Assembly: GCA_046728075.1 (NCBI GenBank)
Contig: JBKPDV010000034.1
Location: 1 to 16,463, forward strand
Length of the DNA stretch: 16,463 bases
Direction: 5' to 3'
DNA from: JBKPDV01 sp046728075
Lineage (GTDB): Bacteria; Acidobacteriota; Thermoanaerobaculia; UBA5066; Gp7-AA6
A program made the position numbers and the translations under genes. The notes below the pieces were generated by a model. The model saw nothing but the letters and a program-made list of their open reading frames with translations. It was not told the DNA's origin and ran no database searches. Positions 15,924 to 16,463 of the stretch are shown piece by piece. The stretch's first letter is position 1; each line of letters opens with the position of its first letter.

Positions 15924-15962
15924 ATGCCGCAGGCTGAGGTTCAATTGGATGATCGTGTCTAG
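15924..15962 (+). CDS. 12-residue frame behind a perfect Shine-Dalgarno; possible gene start cut off
   Basis: AGGAGG lies 5 to 10 bases before ATG, and the frame MPQAEVQLDDRV ends in TAG. It sits 22 bases after nuoD, where the next operon gene should begin. It could be the real start of a gene whose body has been lost or replaced, or a chance frame. Too short to assign. Confidence 0.25.
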   Translation: MPQAEVQLDDRV

Positions 15963-16097
15963 AACTCGCGCCTTCGGCATTATCGTCATCCTTGCGCAGA
16001 GCGAATTCAATCTCGTCGGCAACCCTCTGTACGGCGTCGCCCTCAAACGCCATACCGTCTCGGAGCCTTAGGCGCTTGAGGCGTACCGTTGGCGCTA

Positions 16098-16140
16098 AAC
16101 GCGCGAGAGCCGCCGGGATGTCCCCAGCGGCTCGCGCGTT
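16098..16140. repeat. Long GC-rich hairpin
   Basis: The arm at 16098-16113 pairs with 16127-16140 (AACGCGCG...AGCCGC with GCGGCT CGCGCGTT), with a 2-base bulge, around a GC-rich loop. It lies in the gene-less region after nuoD. No T tract follows. Confidence 0.6.
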
Positions 16141-16155
16141 GCGTAGCGATGTGGT

Positions 16156-16172
16156 GCGACGCGCAGCGTCGC
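16156..16172. repeat. Perfect 7-bp inverted repeat
   Basis: GCGACGC, spacer GCA, GCGTCGC. Second hairpin of the cluster after nuoD. Confidence 0.6.
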
Positions 16173-16273
16173 GTGGTGGAACGTTGCGATGCGCCGAAGC
16201 GCGCCGCGTTGCCTACCGTGATGTCGATAAGTCCTACGCGTCCCATCGACTAAGCTAACATGGCTGGTCGCGA

Positions 16274-16308
16274 GGCGACTTCAAGACAGCGCTGCTGTCG
16301 TAGTCGCC
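16274..16308. repeat. Two-part hairpin
   Basis: The outer stem GGCGACT (16274-16280) pairs with AGTCGCC (16302-16308). The inner stem GACAGC (16285-16290) pairs with GCTGTC (16294-16299) around GCT, with an internal loop TCAA/GT. Third hairpin of the cluster. Confidence 0.65.
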
Positions 16309-16407
16309 ATCTCCTTCGATCGCACCGAAAAAACCGCGACTGCTGGAACGGGGTATAACAAAACCTGTAACGGTCGGCTTTGGCGCTGATGACCACGATG
16401 CTTGCAC

Positions 16408-16463
16408 CTGTCTCTTATACACATCTCCGAGCCCACGAGACGAGCTTGCCGATCTCGTATGCC
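16408..16463. other. Sequencing adapter (Nextera read 2, index, start of P7), not genomic
   Basis: 16408-16426 is the 19-base Tn5 mosaic end used in tagmentation libraries (CTGTCTCTTATACACATCT). 16427-16441 is CCGAGCCCACGAGAC, completing the Nextera read-2 adapter. 16442-16451 is a 10-base i7 index. 16452-16463 is ATCTCGTATGCC, the start of the P7 tail. The order and completeness leave no doubt that this is untrimmed adapter. Confidence 0.98.

Larger units (their letters stand above)
15902..16407. other. Region after nuoD without a recognisable gene
   Basis: About 500 bases. They contain a 12-codon frame (15924-15962) behind a perfect AGGAGG (15913-15918), then sequence with no conserved protein, and three strong hairpins. 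A minus-strand frame from 16053 (MAFEGDAVQRVADEIEFALRKD...) looks protein-like for about 30 residues but runs into the antisense of nuoD and has no ribosome binding site. Nothing resembling NuoE is present. The sequence may be a genuine insertion, a structured non-coding stretch or a poorly assembled contig end. Confidence 0.55.

Noticed and set aside
15766..16053. Minus-strand 95-codon frame (MAFEGDAVQRVADE...)
   Set aside because: The first 30 residues look protein-like, but the rest is antisense of nuoD and there is no Shine-Dalgarno. Kept only as a remark in the region after nuoD.
16408..16426. Tn5/IS50-like mosaic end suggesting a transposon
   Set aside because: It continues exactly into the Nextera read-2 adapter, an index and P7 sequence, so it comes from library preparation.

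Overview
The window is high-GC alphaproteobacterial DNA. The gene content (Lon, nuoABCD, PepT, PilZ and Gly/Ser-rich secreted proteins, two tRNAs), the GC-rich codon use and the strong AGGAGG-type ribosome binding sites point to Bradyrhizobium or a close relative in the Nitrobacteraceae. This assignment rests on recognising protein families, not on a search. The last 56 bases (16408-16463) are not biological: they match the Illumina Nextera read-2 adapter, a 10-base index and the start of P7, so the contig really ends at 16407.

Left part (1-4030): the C-terminal two thirds of the ATP-dependent protease Lon with its terminator, a zinc-binding GFA-family protein and tRNA-Val(TAC). A long gene-poor stretch follows. 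It contains a convincing 31-residue single-pass membrane protein and a weaker 44-codon frame. After it come a secreted Gly/Ser/Thr-rich protein with a perfect 14-bp terminator and a small PilZ-domain protein on the minus strand.

Middle part (4030-7630): a class I SAM-dependent methyltransferase converges on tripeptidase PepT with only 8 bases between them. tRNA-Asp(GTC) comes next, then a RidA/YjgF-family protein lacking the signature arginine, then a short membrane-anchored protein on the minus strand. A perfect 16-bp palindrome and a 12-bp direct repeat lie upstream of the methyltransferase.

Accessory part (7630-12890): the most unusual gene is a minus-strand protein with a TIR domain, one membrane segment, a Pro/Thr/Ala linker and a caspase-like domain in which both catalytic positions are replaced (His to Tyr, Cys to Ala). 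A 65-residue putative secreted protein overlaps its 3' end tail to tail. Beyond it lies a catabolic-looking unit: a Rieske ring-hydroxylating oxygenase and an MFS transporter in one operon, divergent from a MarR regulator, with a near-perfect 25-bp palindrome in the shared promoter region.

Right part (12890-16407): three degenerate 17-bp tandem units, then nuoA-nuoB-nuoC-nuoD, tightly packed and intact, encoding the start of respiratory complex I. No nuoE is visible after nuoD. Instead there are about 500 bases without a convincing gene, holding a 12-codon frame behind a perfect AGGAGG and three strong hairpins, until the contig runs into the adapter.
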